From: GCA-020345945 sp964596985
Lineage (GTDB): Archaea; Thermoproteota; Bathyarchaeia; RBG-16-48-13; GCA-020345945
Length of the DNA: 64,000 nucleotides
Assembly (NCBI GenBank): GCA_964596985.1
Contig: CAZQWG010000009.1
Location: forward strand, 1 to 64,000
Reading direction: 5' to 3'
The translations under genes and the position numbers were made by a program. The notes below the pieces were generated by a model. The model worked only from the letters and a program-made list of their open reading frames with translations, had not been told where the DNA came from and made no database searches. Below, one piece after another: positions 42,999 to 51,988 of the stretch. How positions within the stretch are numbered: the stretch's first letter is position 1; each line of letters opens with the position of its first letter.

Positions 42999-43069
42999 TG
43001 GGCCCGCCCGGAATTGAACCAGGGCTTCCACCATGTGAGGGTGATGTCCTACCACTAGACTACGGGCCC
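42999..43069 (-). tRNA. tRNA-Val (CAC)
   Basis: 71-nt tRNA without intron. Acceptor GGGCCCG/CGGGCCC with discriminator A, D arm GTC...GAC, anticodon arm TCACC-CTCACAT-GGTGG with anticodon CAC, and T arm CCTGG-TTCAATT-CCGGG. No CCA encoded. A TATA-like TTTTTATT lies about 30 bases upstream. Confidence 0.92.
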
Positions 43070-43276
43070 CTGGCATCGTTTTGGGTAATGAGAATAAAAA
43101 TGTTCTGAGGAGAGTCTTATCTCAGATATGTATTTTCTGCGGCTGAGAAGCAATGGAAGAACCAGTTGTCAATTTTGATTGAAGCCGGAAACGTTGGTTG
43201 TTATGGATACGGATTCTGGCTCTATAGGAGGTATTGCCAATAGGACCTCGTGGATCAATAGAACCGTTACTAGGAT

Positions 43277-43441
43277 CTACTTTGCGCCTAATTCTCTCTT
43301 TTTCCATCTCAGATTGCTGCCGCGGCACTTCCTGCATTTCTGGGCTGAGGAGGCGTTTCTTGCCCCGCATTTACGGCAGATCTTTGCGTAGAGCCTGTGT
43401 TCCTGGGCTATTCTTTTCTTCACTGGGTCTGTAATGGGCAT
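43277..43441 (-). CDS. rpl40e: 50S ribosomal protein L40e
   Basis: 54-aa zinc-ribbon ribosomal protein. MPITDPVKKRIAQEHRLYAKICRK is the canonical N-terminus, with Cys pairs CRKC and CRKC and a basic tail. The frame is open to a TTG at 43483, but the ATG at 43441 gives the family start. The longer form would add 14 polar residues. Confidence 0.92.
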   Translation of the reverse strand: MPITDPVKKRIAQEHRLYAKICRKCGARNASSAQKCRKCRGSNLRWKKRELGAK

Positions 43442-43527
43442 CTCTTTCTTCCCTTTGGGGTGCTTGCTGGTCTCTCCTACCAACAGGATTCTGGCAATTA
43501 AGTCTGTCGGATACTAGGTCAAGAGCA

Positions 43528-43989
43528 TTACAAAGCTTCTATTGTAACATAGGATCTTGTCTCTTCTACGCCTTCGATCGAAGAAATCGCTCTGAGAATA
43601 TTGTCAAGTTTCTCCCGTTCAACAACGATGACTAGGTCCATGTCGCCTGTTACTCTGTGAATGCTTTTCGTAGAAAGTCTCGAAATCTCTCGATAGGCGC
43701 TTTCTCTCTTCCCTGGGGATATCCTCGTGAAGACAAATGTGGGTTGTCCTGTCTTTCCTAGAAGTGGTAGTCCTGCCTCCATGATGTCAATGAATCCCCT
43801 CCCAGTCCTAATGTATCTGTTATCCCTCAGTTTCTTGAGATGGATATTGAGGGCCTGTCTGGTTATTCTTAGCTCCTTTGCTAGATCAGATTGCTTGGTC
43901 TCTACTGTGAATGCTGTGACCGGTCTGCTCCGGTCGAAGAGTGCTTTGAGGATCCTTCGGGATCTTGGAGAAATCTCATTGGAAGACAG
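43528..43989 (-). CDS. Lrp/AsnC-family regulator with an apparent non-ATG/GTG/TTG start
   Basis: About 153-aa Lrp/AsnC protein: N-terminal winged HTH (SDLAKELRITRQALNIHLKKL) and C-terminal RAM effector domain (GDMDLVIVVERE, IEGVEETRSYVTIE). The first ATG in frame, at 43782, falls after the HTH and would remove it. Between the upstream in-frame stop and that ATG there is no ATG, GTG or TTG. A GAGGGGG Shine-Dalgarno at 43999-44005 sits 9 bases before a CTG at 43987-43989, the likeliest start. An inverted repeat at 44026-44037 upstream may be its own operator. Confidence 0.7.
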   Translation of the reverse strand: MSSNEISPRSRRILKALFDRSRPVTAFTVETKQSDLAKELRITRQALNIHLKKLRDNRYIRTGRGFIDIMEAGLPLLGKTGQPTFVFTRISPGKRESAYREISRLSTKSIHRVTGDMDLVIVVEREKLDNILRAISSIEGVEETRSYVTIEAL

Positions 43990-44025
43990 TTCTGTTTTCC
44001 CCCTCGTCGGGATTACATTACAAAC

Positions 44026-44037
44026 GTAAAGTTTTAC
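44026..44037. promoter_or_regulatory. Inverted repeat/TATA region upstream of the Lrp-type gene
   Basis: Perfect inverted repeat GTAAA-GT-TTTAC, AT-rich, about 40 bases before the proposed CTG start. It fits both a TATA element and an Lrp operator for autoregulation. An 11-bp tandem repeat (GTTATTCTGTA twice) follows at 44043-44064. Confidence 0.35.
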
Positions 44038-44261
44038 CTTTTGTTATTCTGTAGTTATTCTGTATCTTGGATTGACCAAAATGCATTTATGGTATCTGGC
44101 TTCTAGCTCTAGAAAAATACCGTAAAAGAGTTTATGAGGTCCCGGTTGTAGATCTTCGGATCGAATGTCTACGGCAGAATCGGCAGATCCTTATGATCGT
44201 TGATTATCGAAAACTCGATTGGGAGAGTTTACGATAGGTGCCGGGTGCCGGAGGGTTGTGC

Positions 44262-44774
44262 TTGAAGACACCGTTGTGTAACTTCTGCCTTAAGAGCGGC
44301 ATCCTATGCTCGAAATGTGAGGCTTTACTCCGGGACGGTGAAGTCAGTGAATTGGATGTCAAGGTCGCAAGGATTCTCTTGGATTTTGAGCAGCGATATC
44401 CGATTCTGCAGGAGATCACTCTTCGAAAGGTAGTAGAAAGCGGTTCTGTTCTAGCGATAGTCGTAAATCAAGGTGGGCCTCAGAAAATCCTTGGTTCTGG
44501 AGGAAAGCTAATTCGAGACCTGAGTGATCGGGTTGGTAAGCGGATCAAACTTCTGGAGGACGATTGCGACCTCCGAAGATTCATCGAGGAATTGTTCGCC
44601 CCAGCGAGTATACTGACGATCAACACCGTATGGCTTCCCGATGGATCAACAGAAACCAAGGTGATACTCTCGCGCCGTGACGCCCGTCATCTCCCCTCTA
44701 GTGCGGATACGCTGAGAGAGCTTGCGTGGAAGATTCGTGGCGTTGTGCTTCGGGTCGAACTCGAAAGGGGTTGA
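44262..44774 (+). CDS. NusA-like KH-domain protein with N-terminal Cys motif
   Basis: 170-aa archaeal protein of the NusA-like group that commonly lies next to translation or RNA polymerase genes. It begins LKTPLCNFCLKSGILCSKC, a four-Cys putative zinc site, then VSELDVKVARILLDFEQRYP, a KH domain with GPQKILGSGGKLIRDLSDRVG, and NTVWLPDGSTETKVILSRRD. A GGAGG motif eight bases before the TTG at 44262 supports that start. It ends 9 bases before aspS. Confidence 0.78.
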   Translation: MKTPLCNFCLKSGILCSKCEALLRDGEVSELDVKVARILLDFEQRYPILQEITLRKVVESGSVLAIVVNQGGPQKILGSGGKLIRDLSDRVGKRIKLLEDDCDLRRFIEELFAPASILTINTVWLPDGSTETKVILSRRDARHLPSSADTLRELAWKIRGVVLRVELERG

Positions 44775-44783
44775 TGTTCGCAA

Positions 44784-46106
44784 TTGGCTGTGGATTCCCT
44801 CGGTGATTGGCGTCGCACCCATCTGGCAGAGGAGGTACTTCCTAATCTCGACGGATCTACTGTGACTGTGTTCGGTTGGGTTGAGGGGACCCGGGATCTA
44901 GGCGGGGTCAGGTTTCTGACTATTCGGGACAGGAGTGGGAAGATGCAGGTCACCCTTTCCCGGGGAAAGATCGGAACCAAGGTCGCTGATAGGCTTGAGA
45001 GGGTTCAGAGACAATTTGTTGTTGCGATAAGGGGGGTTGTTAAGGCTGAGAAGCGGGCTCCTTCAGGCGCAGAAATAGTACCTTCTGATGCAAAGATACT
45101 GAACGTTTCAGTCCCGCAATTACCGCTTGATCCTACTGGAAGGATACCGGTAGATATGGATACCCGACTCGCGTCCAGATCGTTGGATCTGAGGCGTCCG
45201 ATCCCTCAAGCAATTTTTCAGGTTAGGAATGTCCTTGTCAGGGATATTAGAGACTTTCTTTGGTCGAGAGGATACGTCGAAGTAAGCACACCGAAAATAA
45301 TTGCCACTGCCACGGAAGGCGGCGCGTCGCTGTTCCCAATTGCCTACTATAACGGGGAGGCGTTTCTAGCTCAGAGTCCTCAACTCTATAAAGAGGAACT
45401 CACTCTCGCATTTGAGAAGGTATTTGAGATCGCTCCTTTCTTCAGAGCGGAGGAGTCGCGCACACTACGTCATCTTAGCGAGTTCATCTCTGTGGACTTG
45501 GAGGAGGCATTCGTCGATGCTAAGGATGTATCCAGAACGCTGGAGGAACTTATTCTGCATTCGGTCCATACGGTCAAAGAGCGTTGTGACAAGCAGCTTG
45601 GGATTCTCGGTGTGGACACCTCCTCTTGGGAGAGTGAGATCCCTAGATACTCCTATGACGAGATCTTGAATGATTTGGATCAGAAGCTCAATATGCCGGT
45701 GGAATGGGGAGAGGATATACCGACTGCCCACTTAAGGGCTCTTGGCGAGCTCCATACAGGATTCTACTTCATTTCAGATTGGCCTTCGAAGATCAAACCA
45801 TTCTATGTCAAACCGAAAGAAGATAAACCGGAAGTCTCGGAGTCCTTTGACCTTATGTTCAGGTGGGTTGAACTCGCCTCGGGTGGTACCCGGGTATCAG
45901 ACAGGAATTTGCTGATCGAAAGGTTGAAAGAACAAGGTCTCAATCCTGCTACCTTTGAATACCATCTGAAGGCTTACGACTACGGTATGCCTCCGCACGC
46001 AGGATGGGGGATGGGGCTTGACCGGTTGATTATGGTCTTCACGGGTAGAGAGAACATCAGGGATGTTGTCCTATTCCCCCGTGACCAGTCTCATCTCACC
46101 CCATAG
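44784..46106 (+). CDS. aspS: Aspartyl-tRNA synthetase, archaeal type
   Basis: 440-aa class II synthetase charging tRNA-Asp, in archaea often also tRNA-Asn. An N-terminal OB-fold anticodon-binding domain (VTVFGWVEGTRDLGGVRFLTIRDRSG) precedes the catalytic core: motif 2 FEIAPFFRAEESRTLRHLSEF and motif 3 GWGMGLDRLIMVFTG near the C-terminus. The length is that of archaeal AspRS without the bacterial insertion. Whether it discriminates Asn needs comparison of the anticodon domain. TTG start at 44784. Confidence 0.93.
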   Translation: MAVDSLGDWRRTHLAEEVLPNLDGSTVTVFGWVEGTRDLGGVRFLTIRDRSGKMQVTLSRGKIGTKVADRLERVQRQFVVAIRGVVKAEKRAPSGAEIVPSDAKILNVSVPQLPLDPTGRIPVDMDTRLASRSLDLRRPIPQAIFQVRNVLVRDIRDFLWSRGYVEVSTPKIIATATEGGASLFPIAYYNGEAFLAQSPQLYKEELTLAFEKVFEIAPFFRAEESRTLRHLSEFISVDLEEAFVDAKDVSRTLEELILHSVHTVKERCDKQLGILGVDTSSWESEIPRYSYDEILNDLDQKLNMPVEWGEDIPTAHLRALGELHTGFYFISDWPSKIKPFYVKPKEDKPEVSESFDLMFRWVELASGGTRVSDRNLLIERLKEQGLNPATFEYHLKAYDYGMPPHAGWGMGLDRLIMVFTGRENIRDVVLFPRDQSHLTP

Positions 46107-46153
46107 CCGAAAGGCATCAATAGAATCTATGACGGAGGCTGATCGAGATGTGC

Positions 46154-46615
46154 CTAGTCTTGGACGGTTCTGACCTCGATCTTGCAAGGGATAGCTAGCT
46201 TTGGAGCCACGCTTTTTAAAACCTTCTTGCCGTAGTCGGCGTCGCCCTTGTCGACGCGGACGACCGCGATTGTTTGCCCCTTCTTGACTTTGACGGCTCT
46301 TCCAGATGGTTTTCCGAACGCTCTTCTCATTCCTGAAGAGACTCTATCGGCCCCGGCGAATGCAAGCCATTTCTTTCCTCTTACAATGGAGTGAGGGTAG
46401 AGGTTTATCCTATAATGGTACTTTGACAGTTTCTCGCTGAAGGCCCTATTGACGTGAACCCGTAAAGCCTCAAGAGACTTATCCGACAGGCTTCCTGTCT
46501 CTGCTGCTAGAAATACAATCTCGGTGTTGTATTCGCCTTTCGGGTCTCCCATCTCGAATATCGAGATTTTCGGTGAGGGTGCGCCGTGAACGTATTCCTT
46601 TCTCGTATAGGCCAT
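46154..46615 (-). CDS. rpl10e: 50S ribosomal protein L10e (L16-like), short N-terminus
   Basis: 153-aa protein of the L10e/uL16 family: AYTRKEYVHGAPSPKISIFEMGDPKGEY, WLAFAGADRVSSGMRRAFGKP and a C-terminal LAIPCKIEVRTVQD. Typical archaeal members begin about 14 residues earlier with an Arg-rich RP-x-R-C-Y-R segment. Here an in-frame TGA lies six codons before the ATG, so that segment is absent. A GGTGG motif precedes the ATG. Otherwise complete. Confidence 0.88.
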   Translation of the reverse strand: MAYTRKEYVHGAPSPKISIFEMGDPKGEYNTEIVFLAAETGSLSDKSLEALRVHVNRAFSEKLSKYHYRINLYPHSIVRGKKWLAFAGADRVSSGMRRAFGKPSGRAVKVKKGQTIAVVRVDKGDADYGKKVLKSVAPKLAIPCKIEVRTVQD

Positions 46616-46714
46616 GCTGGAGTTTCCACCTACTCAAGAGTACTCTGTCGGGAAGTGTCATTGATAACTATTGGCTTTGATATAACTTTATCCTGAGCAA
46701 GTCGCTTCCTTAGA

Positions 46715-47848
46715 CTAGAAGAAGAATCCACGGGTCTCAACCTCTTCCCCGCTCTCCTTTGCCAGCTCCTTGAGCAGCTCTTTCTGCTTTTTGGAGAGTT
46801 TCTTAGGTACCCTCAGATTGACCCTGACCAGCTCGTCTCCTTTCCTCCCACCGTGGAGTGAGGGCATCCCTCTTCCCCTGAGACGGAAGATCGTGCCCGG
46901 CTGGGTTCCTCTCGGGATTTTCAACTCAGCCTTGCCGTTTAAAGTTTGAACCTCGACCTTGGCTCCGAGAGCAGCCTGGGCGTATCCTATCTCCATCTCA
47001 TAGATGATGTCGTTCCCACTTCTCTTGAAGTGCTGGTGTGGTCTTACGTGGATGACTACATAGAGATCTCCGGGAGGTCCAGCGCCTGGGGTAGCTTCTC
47101 CTTGACCTGACAATCTGAGGTGGGATCCTGTATCAACCCCTGCAGGAATTGTTATGTCGATTTTTCGTCTTCTTTGCACGGTTCCGGTACCATTGCATAT
47201 GTTACACGGGGTGTCGATGATTCTTCCGTTTCCTCTGCATTTGTTGCATGTTGTGATCTGTACGAATCTTGTGAATCCTGTTGCTCTCACATTTCTTACT
47301 TGTCCAGCTCCTTGACAATCGGGACAAGTCCTAGGTTCGGTTCCTGCCTTAGCCCCCGTTCCTCTGCAGGTTTCACACGTCTCTCTTCTGGGGATTTCAA
47401 TCTGTGTTGATAGTCCTCCGGCAGCCTCTTCGAGAGTGATTTCCAGATCGTACCTGAGATCTCTTCCCTTGGTCGGGCCTCTCCGGCGTGGTGCTCCTCT
47501 GAAGAACATGTCGAAGATGCTATCGAATCCCCCGAAACCAAAGCCCATGTCCCGGAAGATCTCGTCGAAGTCGACTCCTCTATAGATGTCGTCCCAGGTG
47601 TACTTGCCGCTTATCCCTGCATGTCCAAACTGATCGTACTGTCTTCTCTTCTCGTCATCTGAGAGTACTGCGTACGCCTCGGAGATTTCCTTGAACTTCT
47701 CCTCTGCTCCGGAGTCCTTGTTTCTATCTGGGTGATACTTGAATGCAAGTTTTCTGTAGGCATCTCTGATCTTAGATTTGGTTGCATCCCTTGAAATCCC
47801 GAGTATGTCGTAGTAGTCTCTCTTCTGCACTTGCTTCGGTCCGCCCAT
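46715..47848 (-). CDS. dnaJ: Chaperone DnaJ (type I Hsp40)
   Basis: 377-aa co-chaperone that stimulates DnaK. J-domain at residues about 10-75 with the HPD motif (KYHPDRNKD), Gly/Phe-rich segment (GFGFGGFDSIFDMFFRG), four CxxCxGxG zinc-binding repeats (CETCRGTG, CPDCQGAG, CNKCRGNG, CNICNGTG), and the C-terminal substrate domain. All full-length. It is downstream of dnaK by 76 bases in a grpE-dnaK-dnaJ order typical of bacteria, consistent with an ancient transfer to this lineage. Confidence 0.95.
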   Translation of the reverse strand: MGGPKQVQKRDYYDILGISRDATKSKIRDAYRKLAFKYHPDRNKDSGAEEKFKEISEAYAVLSDDEKRRQYDQFGHAGISGKYTWDDIYRGVDFDEIFRDMGFGFGGFDSIFDMFFRGAPRRRGPTKGRDLRYDLEITLEEAAGGLSTQIEIPRRETCETCRGTGAKAGTEPRTCPDCQGAGQVRNVRATGFTRFVQITTCNKCRGNGRIIDTPCNICNGTGTVQRRRKIDITIPAGVDTGSHLRLSGQGEATPGAGPPGDLYVVIHVRPHQHFKRSGNDIIYEMEIGYAQAALGAKVEVQTLNGKAELKIPRGTQPGTIFRLRGRGMPSLHGGRKGDELVRVNLRVPKKLSKKQKELLKELAKESGEEVETRGFFF

Positions 47849-47924
47849 TATCCAATGGTTGCTGAATTACACTAATCTAATACTTCTGTAATACGTTCCT
47901 AGGGTTAAGAGGCCGTTCTATTCG

Positions 47925-49829
47925 CTATTTTTCCTCCTCGTCCACTACCCTATAATCTGCATCTACAACTTTCTCGTCGGAACTTGCCTTCTGACCGCCT
48001 TCGGGTTGCGCCTGTTCTTCCGCCTTTTTCTGTGCTGCCTGTTGCGCTTGCTGCTGGGCTACCTGCTGATATATCGCGGCTCCGACTTCCTGAAGGATTT
48101 TACCCAATTCCTCTGTCTTTGTCTTTATCTGTTCGACTTCTTTTCCGGCAAGGGCTTCTCTCAGCTCCTTGACCTTCTCGTCTATACCGCTCTTCGCCTC
48201 TTCGGATATCTTTTCCCCTAGCTCCTTTACCGTCTTCTCAGCAGTATAGATCATCGAATCTGCGGCGTTTCGCATCTCGATCTCCTCCCGAGCCTTCTTG
48301 TCTTGTTCTGCAAACTCCTCCGCCTCTCTGATCATACGCTCCTTATCTGCCTCAGAGAGCTTCGTTGACGCTGTTATGGTGATCTTTGCCTCCTTACCGG
48401 TTCCTAGGTCTTTTGCCGAGACGTGCATGAGACCATCAGCGTCTATATCGAAGGTAACCTCTATCTGGGGAATGCCGCGTGGTGCGGGTGGAATCCCTGT
48501 CAAATGGAACATTCCCAGCGAGACATTGTCCTTTGCCATTGTTCTCTCCCCTTGCAGGACGTGTATTGTGACTGACGTCTGGTTGTCGGCAGCCGTACTG
48601 AATATCTGGCTGCGTTTGGTTGGGATTGTCGTATTCTTCTCCAAGATCTTCGTATGTACTCCTCCGAGTGTTTCTACTCCTAAGGAGAGTGGCGTAACGT
48701 CAAGCAGAACCAGGCTAGATATCTCCCCTGCGAGAACTGCGCCTTGAATCGAGGCCCCGATCGCCACACACTCCATTGGGTCGATCCCGGTCTCCGCCTT
48801 CTTGCCCATCAAGTCCTCGACGAACTTCCTTACGAGGGGCATTCTTGTCTGGCCGCCTATGAGAATGATCTTGTCGATGTCTTTAGGCTGTAGCTTGGCG
48901 TCAGCAAGAACACTTCTGATCGGTTGTTCTATCCTCTCGACAATTGGCAGCGTCAGTTGTTCTAATTTGGCTCGGGTCAACGTCGAATGTAGGTGCTTCG
49001 GGCCTTTGTCGTCCGATGCTACGAATGGAAGATCTATCTCGGTCTTGAGCAATGTGGAGAGCTCGATCTTGGCTTTCTCTGCTGCTTCTTTCATCCTTGT
49101 CATCGCCATCTTGTCTTTCGTCAGGTCTACGCCTTCTTTGTCTAGGAACTCCTGCACCAGATGATCCACCACAGCCTTGTCTAGGTCGGTTCCTCCAGTC
49201 TTCGTGTCTCCACTAGTCGAGAGTACCTGGAAGACTCCCCCGCCGAAGTCCATGATTGTGGTGTCGTTGGTGCCTCCTCCGAAACTGAACACCATTATCT
49301 TGAGTTCCTCCTCTATCTTGTCAAGCCCGTACGCCAAGGCTGCGGCGGTAGGTTCATTGACGATCCTCGCCACCTTCAACCCGGCTATCTCCCCAGCGTC
49401 TTTCGTGGCTTGCCTCTGGTTATCGTTGAAGTGGGCAGGAACCGTTATGACTGCCTTCTCGACCTTCTCGCCCAGAAAGGTCTCGGCGTCTCTCATTATC
49501 TTCTGCAGTATGAATGCTGAGACCTGTTGGGGTGTGTAGGTTTTTCCTCGAATAGTTATCTTCTCATTCGTTCCCATCTTTCTCTTGACTTCGAAGATCG
49601 TTCCTTCGGGATTAGTCACGGCTTGACGTCTCGCCGGCTCCCCTACTAGAAGTTGTCCGTCTTCGGTGAAGGCCACAACCGATGGGAACATCTTTCCTGC
49701 CACTGTCTGGCCTTCAGCGCTGGGAACGACAACCGGTCGGCCCGCTTCCATTATGGCTGCTGCGGAGTTGGTTGTACCCAGGTCGATTCCCAATACCCTT
49801 TCTCTTTTCTTTTCGGTTTTCTCACCCAC
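47925..49829 (-). CDS. dnaK: Chaperone DnaK (Hsp70)
   Basis: 634-aa Hsp70. The phosphate 1 motif GIDLGTTNSAAAI is normal (D16), as are K82 (VKRKMG) and E159 (VNEPTAAALAYG). The phosphate 2 motif reads FSFGGGTNDTTI (S182, D189) where nearly all Hsp70s have D-L-G-G-G-T-F-D: the first Asp, which helps hold Mg-ATP, is Ser. The substrate-binding domain and Gln/Ala-rich linker tail are complete. It is 19 bases downstream of grpE. The odd motif may lower ATPase rate. Confidence 0.95.
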   Translation of the reverse strand: MGEKTEKKRERVLGIDLGTTNSAAAIMEAGRPVVVPSAEGQTVAGKMFPSVVAFTEDGQLLVGEPARRQAVTNPEGTIFEVKRKMGTNEKITIRGKTYTPQQVSAFILQKIMRDAETFLGEKVEKAVITVPAHFNDNQRQATKDAGEIAGLKVARIVNEPTAAALAYGLDKIEEELKIMVFSFGGGTNDTTIMDFGGGVFQVLSTSGDTKTGGTDLDKAVVDHLVQEFLDKEGVDLTKDKMAMTRMKEAAEKAKIELSTLLKTEIDLPFVASDDKGPKHLHSTLTRAKLEQLTLPIVERIEQPIRSVLADAKLQPKDIDKIILIGGQTRMPLVRKFVEDLMGKKAETGIDPMECVAIGASIQGAVLAGEISSLVLLDVTPLSLGVETLGGVHTKILEKNTTIPTKRSQIFSTAADNQTSVTIHVLQGERTMAKDNVSLGMFHLTGIPPAPRGIPQIEVTFDIDADGLMHVSAKDLGTGKEAKITITASTKLSEADKERMIREAEEFAEQDKKAREEIEMRNAADSMIYTAEKTVKELGEKISEEAKSGIDEKVKELREALAGKEVEQIKTKTEELGKILQEVGAAIYQQVAQQQAQQAAQKKAEEQAQPEGGQKASSDEKVVDADYRVVDEEEK

Positions 49830-49848
49830 GTAAATACCTCCTTAATAG

Positions 49849-50421
49849 TTATTCTTCCGATGAGTTTGACTTCGAGGTTGAGACTACAACCGTGCTTGGT
49901 CTGATAACCTTTCCTCTTAGCAGGTATCCTCTTCTTATCTCGCTTAGCACTATGCCTTCCCTCCGTTCTTTGGCGTATTTCTTTGAGATTGCTTGGTGCA
50001 TCTTTGGATCGAAGGGTTTGTTCTCACACTCGATAACCGTGACTCCTTCTCGATCAAGGATCCGTTGAAGCTTATCATGTATCATCTTGACTCCTTTCTT
50101 GACTTCCTCCGAGACCGACGTGTCTTCGCCCGCTTTACTGGCAAGTTCCAACTCGTCAACTATCTCAAGGAGGTTTATGATCAATCTCTCATTTCCAAAC
50201 TTGGAGATCTTATCTATCTCTCTCTCGGTCCTCTTCAAACAGTTCTCGTAGTCTGCCTGCAGGTACTTCAACTGCGTCATGTAAGCGTCTTTCTTCTCTT
50301 CTTCCTCCTTCAATCGATTCTGGAGGAATTCGAGGTTCTCCTCTAGTTCGGCGATTCTTCTAGATCGCTTCTTCTTGGGTGAAGGCTGCCTTTCTTCCTT
50401 CTTCCCCGTTTCACCACACAT
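49849..50421 (-). CDS. grpE: Nucleotide exchange factor GrpE
   Basis: 190-aa GrpE, which releases ADP from DnaK. A basic, low-complexity N-terminus (KKEERQPSPKKKRSRR) leads into a long coiled coil (about residues 25-85), then LLEIVDELELAS and the C-terminal beta domain (EGVTVIECENKPFDPKMHQAI). First gene of the grpE-dnaK-dnaJ operon. Confidence 0.92.
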   Translation of the reverse strand: MCGETGKKEERQPSPKKKRSRRIAELEENLEFLQNRLKEEEEKKDAYMTQLKYLQADYENCLKRTEREIDKISKFGNERLIINLLEIVDELELASKAGEDTSVSEEVKKGVKMIHDKLQRILDREGVTVIECENKPFDPKMHQAISKKYAKERREGIVLSEIRRGYLLRGKVIRPSTVVVSTSKSNSSEE

Positions 50422-50618
50422 CGTGTGTCCCTCGACTCTCTGGGGATACCCTTCGCGAACCTCTTTTAGATCTGTCGGAAGGCTTCAAAAAGTTCCTAAA
50501 CCAATTCCGGTTGGGTGTGGCTGGGGTTTCTATTAAACTTTCTTTTCCTAGCGGAACAAGGCTTCGGTTCTGAAGACCAAGGTTGATACTTGACTCTAGA
50601 ATTGTTGAAGATGTAGAA

Positions 50619-51977
50619 CTAGTATCCCACTAGAACTCGATTCTCTGATTTCATGAATTCTCGGAGCACTATTGTCGCATAACTTCCCCTCGGAAGACGG
50701 AAGTGGAATGTCACTTTCACCATATCCCTATTCAACGAGTCTCCACCGACCCCCAGCTCCGCAAAATCCTTGATCTTCATCGTTGCAGCCCTATAGCCCC
50801 CATAAGCTCTCAATTCGGGCATAGCCGACATCCGGAACGTTTCCTTCTCGATCATCTCTTCGTTGAGAACCTCCTTCTCGATCTCTCCTTGTCTGCCATC
50901 CGATAAGCAGGTATCAAAACCGATAATGGGCAAGGCAATCGCCATTCTTCCGAGCCTGATTCCATCGTTCACTGAGCGTGCATTCTTCCTATTCACCTCA
51001 ACGGGTTCCCCTTTGAAGTTGCCTTGAGGGTTCAACTCCCAGACTTTATCTCCTGGCTCAGCCTGTACTAGGGGCAGTCCGTATCCAACCCTTTCACTCA
51101 GGATTCGGTTGAACAGGTAGGCTTGGTATGCATGGATGAATAGGCGTCTGAGTCTCAGTGGTAGGCTTCTAATCGCATTTGCATAGCTATCTGGTCGGTT
51201 GGAGAGATGGAGCAGCATCATGCGTTCATACTCAAGTCTTCTAGGAAAACTTCTGTAGGCTTTTCTGAAATCCATCGTTTCAAGCAGTTCTCTCCGAGCC
51301 TCGTTAAGACTCGTCTCCTTGATTACGCTCGGCTCCGTAAGATAAGTCATGACTGCCTGACGGTACTCTCCTCTCAGAAGACATCTTCCTACGATATGTG
51401 TTATGGATCGAATTGTCCCAAATCGCTGGTGACCAAAGAAATTCGGCACTCCTCCAGCCTTGAGGATCTCTGTCCGGACAGATTCTGCACGTCTCCTTGC
51501 CTCTTCTTCTTGAAGATCGATGTCTCTAAGAGAGATTTTGAATTCATTCTGAGCAAGCATTCCTGATGTTATTGGACGGTTCGACCGAAGTACTGGGAAT
51601 AATCTGATCCGGTTCGTTTGGAATTCTATAATCTCTGAGGGTCTCTTCCTTTGGATCGTAACGAACTGATACGTTAAGGCACGTGCATCTTTGAGTCCGG
51701 CAAAATCGATTCTATCTTCATTGATCTCCAGCTTCTTTGCGATTCTTCTGACTGAGGTAAGGGTATCCAGCCCCCTCTTTTCAAGGACACAGATCAGAAA
51801 TCCTCCGGTACCAGTCTTGTCAGACTCATACCGTTTCGGTTCGGCGACTACGTCGTCCACCAGGACCTCCTTTACTATGAAGTCCTCTGGTAGTTGCCTC
51901 AATCTTCCTCCCAGCCCTTTGGAAGTCGTGGAGAAGAAGCCGATACCCATTCCCTTTTCGGTTTCGGCTAGCGTCAT
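50619..51977 (-). CDS. truD: tRNA pseudouridine(13) synthase TruD
   Basis: About 452-aa TruD-family enzyme that makes pseudouridine-13 in tRNA. The catalytic Asp is in DFAGLKDARALTYQ. NFFGHQRFG and HAYQAYLFNRILSERV are further family blocks. The frame is open to 52112, but that part overlaps pth2 on the same strand and reads as low-complexity. The ATG at 51977 (MTLAETEKGMGIG) starts 11 bases after the pth2 stop and is preferred. Confidence 0.9.
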   Translation of the reverse strand: MTLAETEKGMGIGFFSTTSKGLGGRLRQLPEDFIVKEVLVDDVVAEPKRYESDKTGTGGFLICVLEKRGLDTLTSVRRIAKKLEINEDRIDFAGLKDARALTYQFVTIQRKRPSEIIEFQTNRIRLFPVLRSNRPITSGMLAQNEFKISLRDIDLQEEEARRRAESVRTEILKAGGVPNFFGHQRFGTIRSITHIVGRCLLRGEYRQAVMTYLTEPSVIKETSLNEARRELLETMDFRKAYRSFPRRLEYERMMLLHLSNRPDSYANAIRSLPLRLRRLFIHAYQAYLFNRILSERVGYGLPLVQAEPGDKVWELNPQGNFKGEPVEVNRKNARSVNDGIRLGRMAIALPIIGFDTCLSDGRQGEIEKEVLNEEMIEKETFRMSAMPELRAYGGYRAATMKIKDFAELGVGGDSLNRDMVKVTFHFRLPRGSYATIVLREFMKSENRVLVGY

Positions 51978-51988
51978 TGGATCAGTCT

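Noticed and set aside
43122..43370. 82-codon minus-strand ORF after rpl40e
   Set aside because: It is mostly the alternate-frame shadow of L40e and continues into non-conserved sequence.
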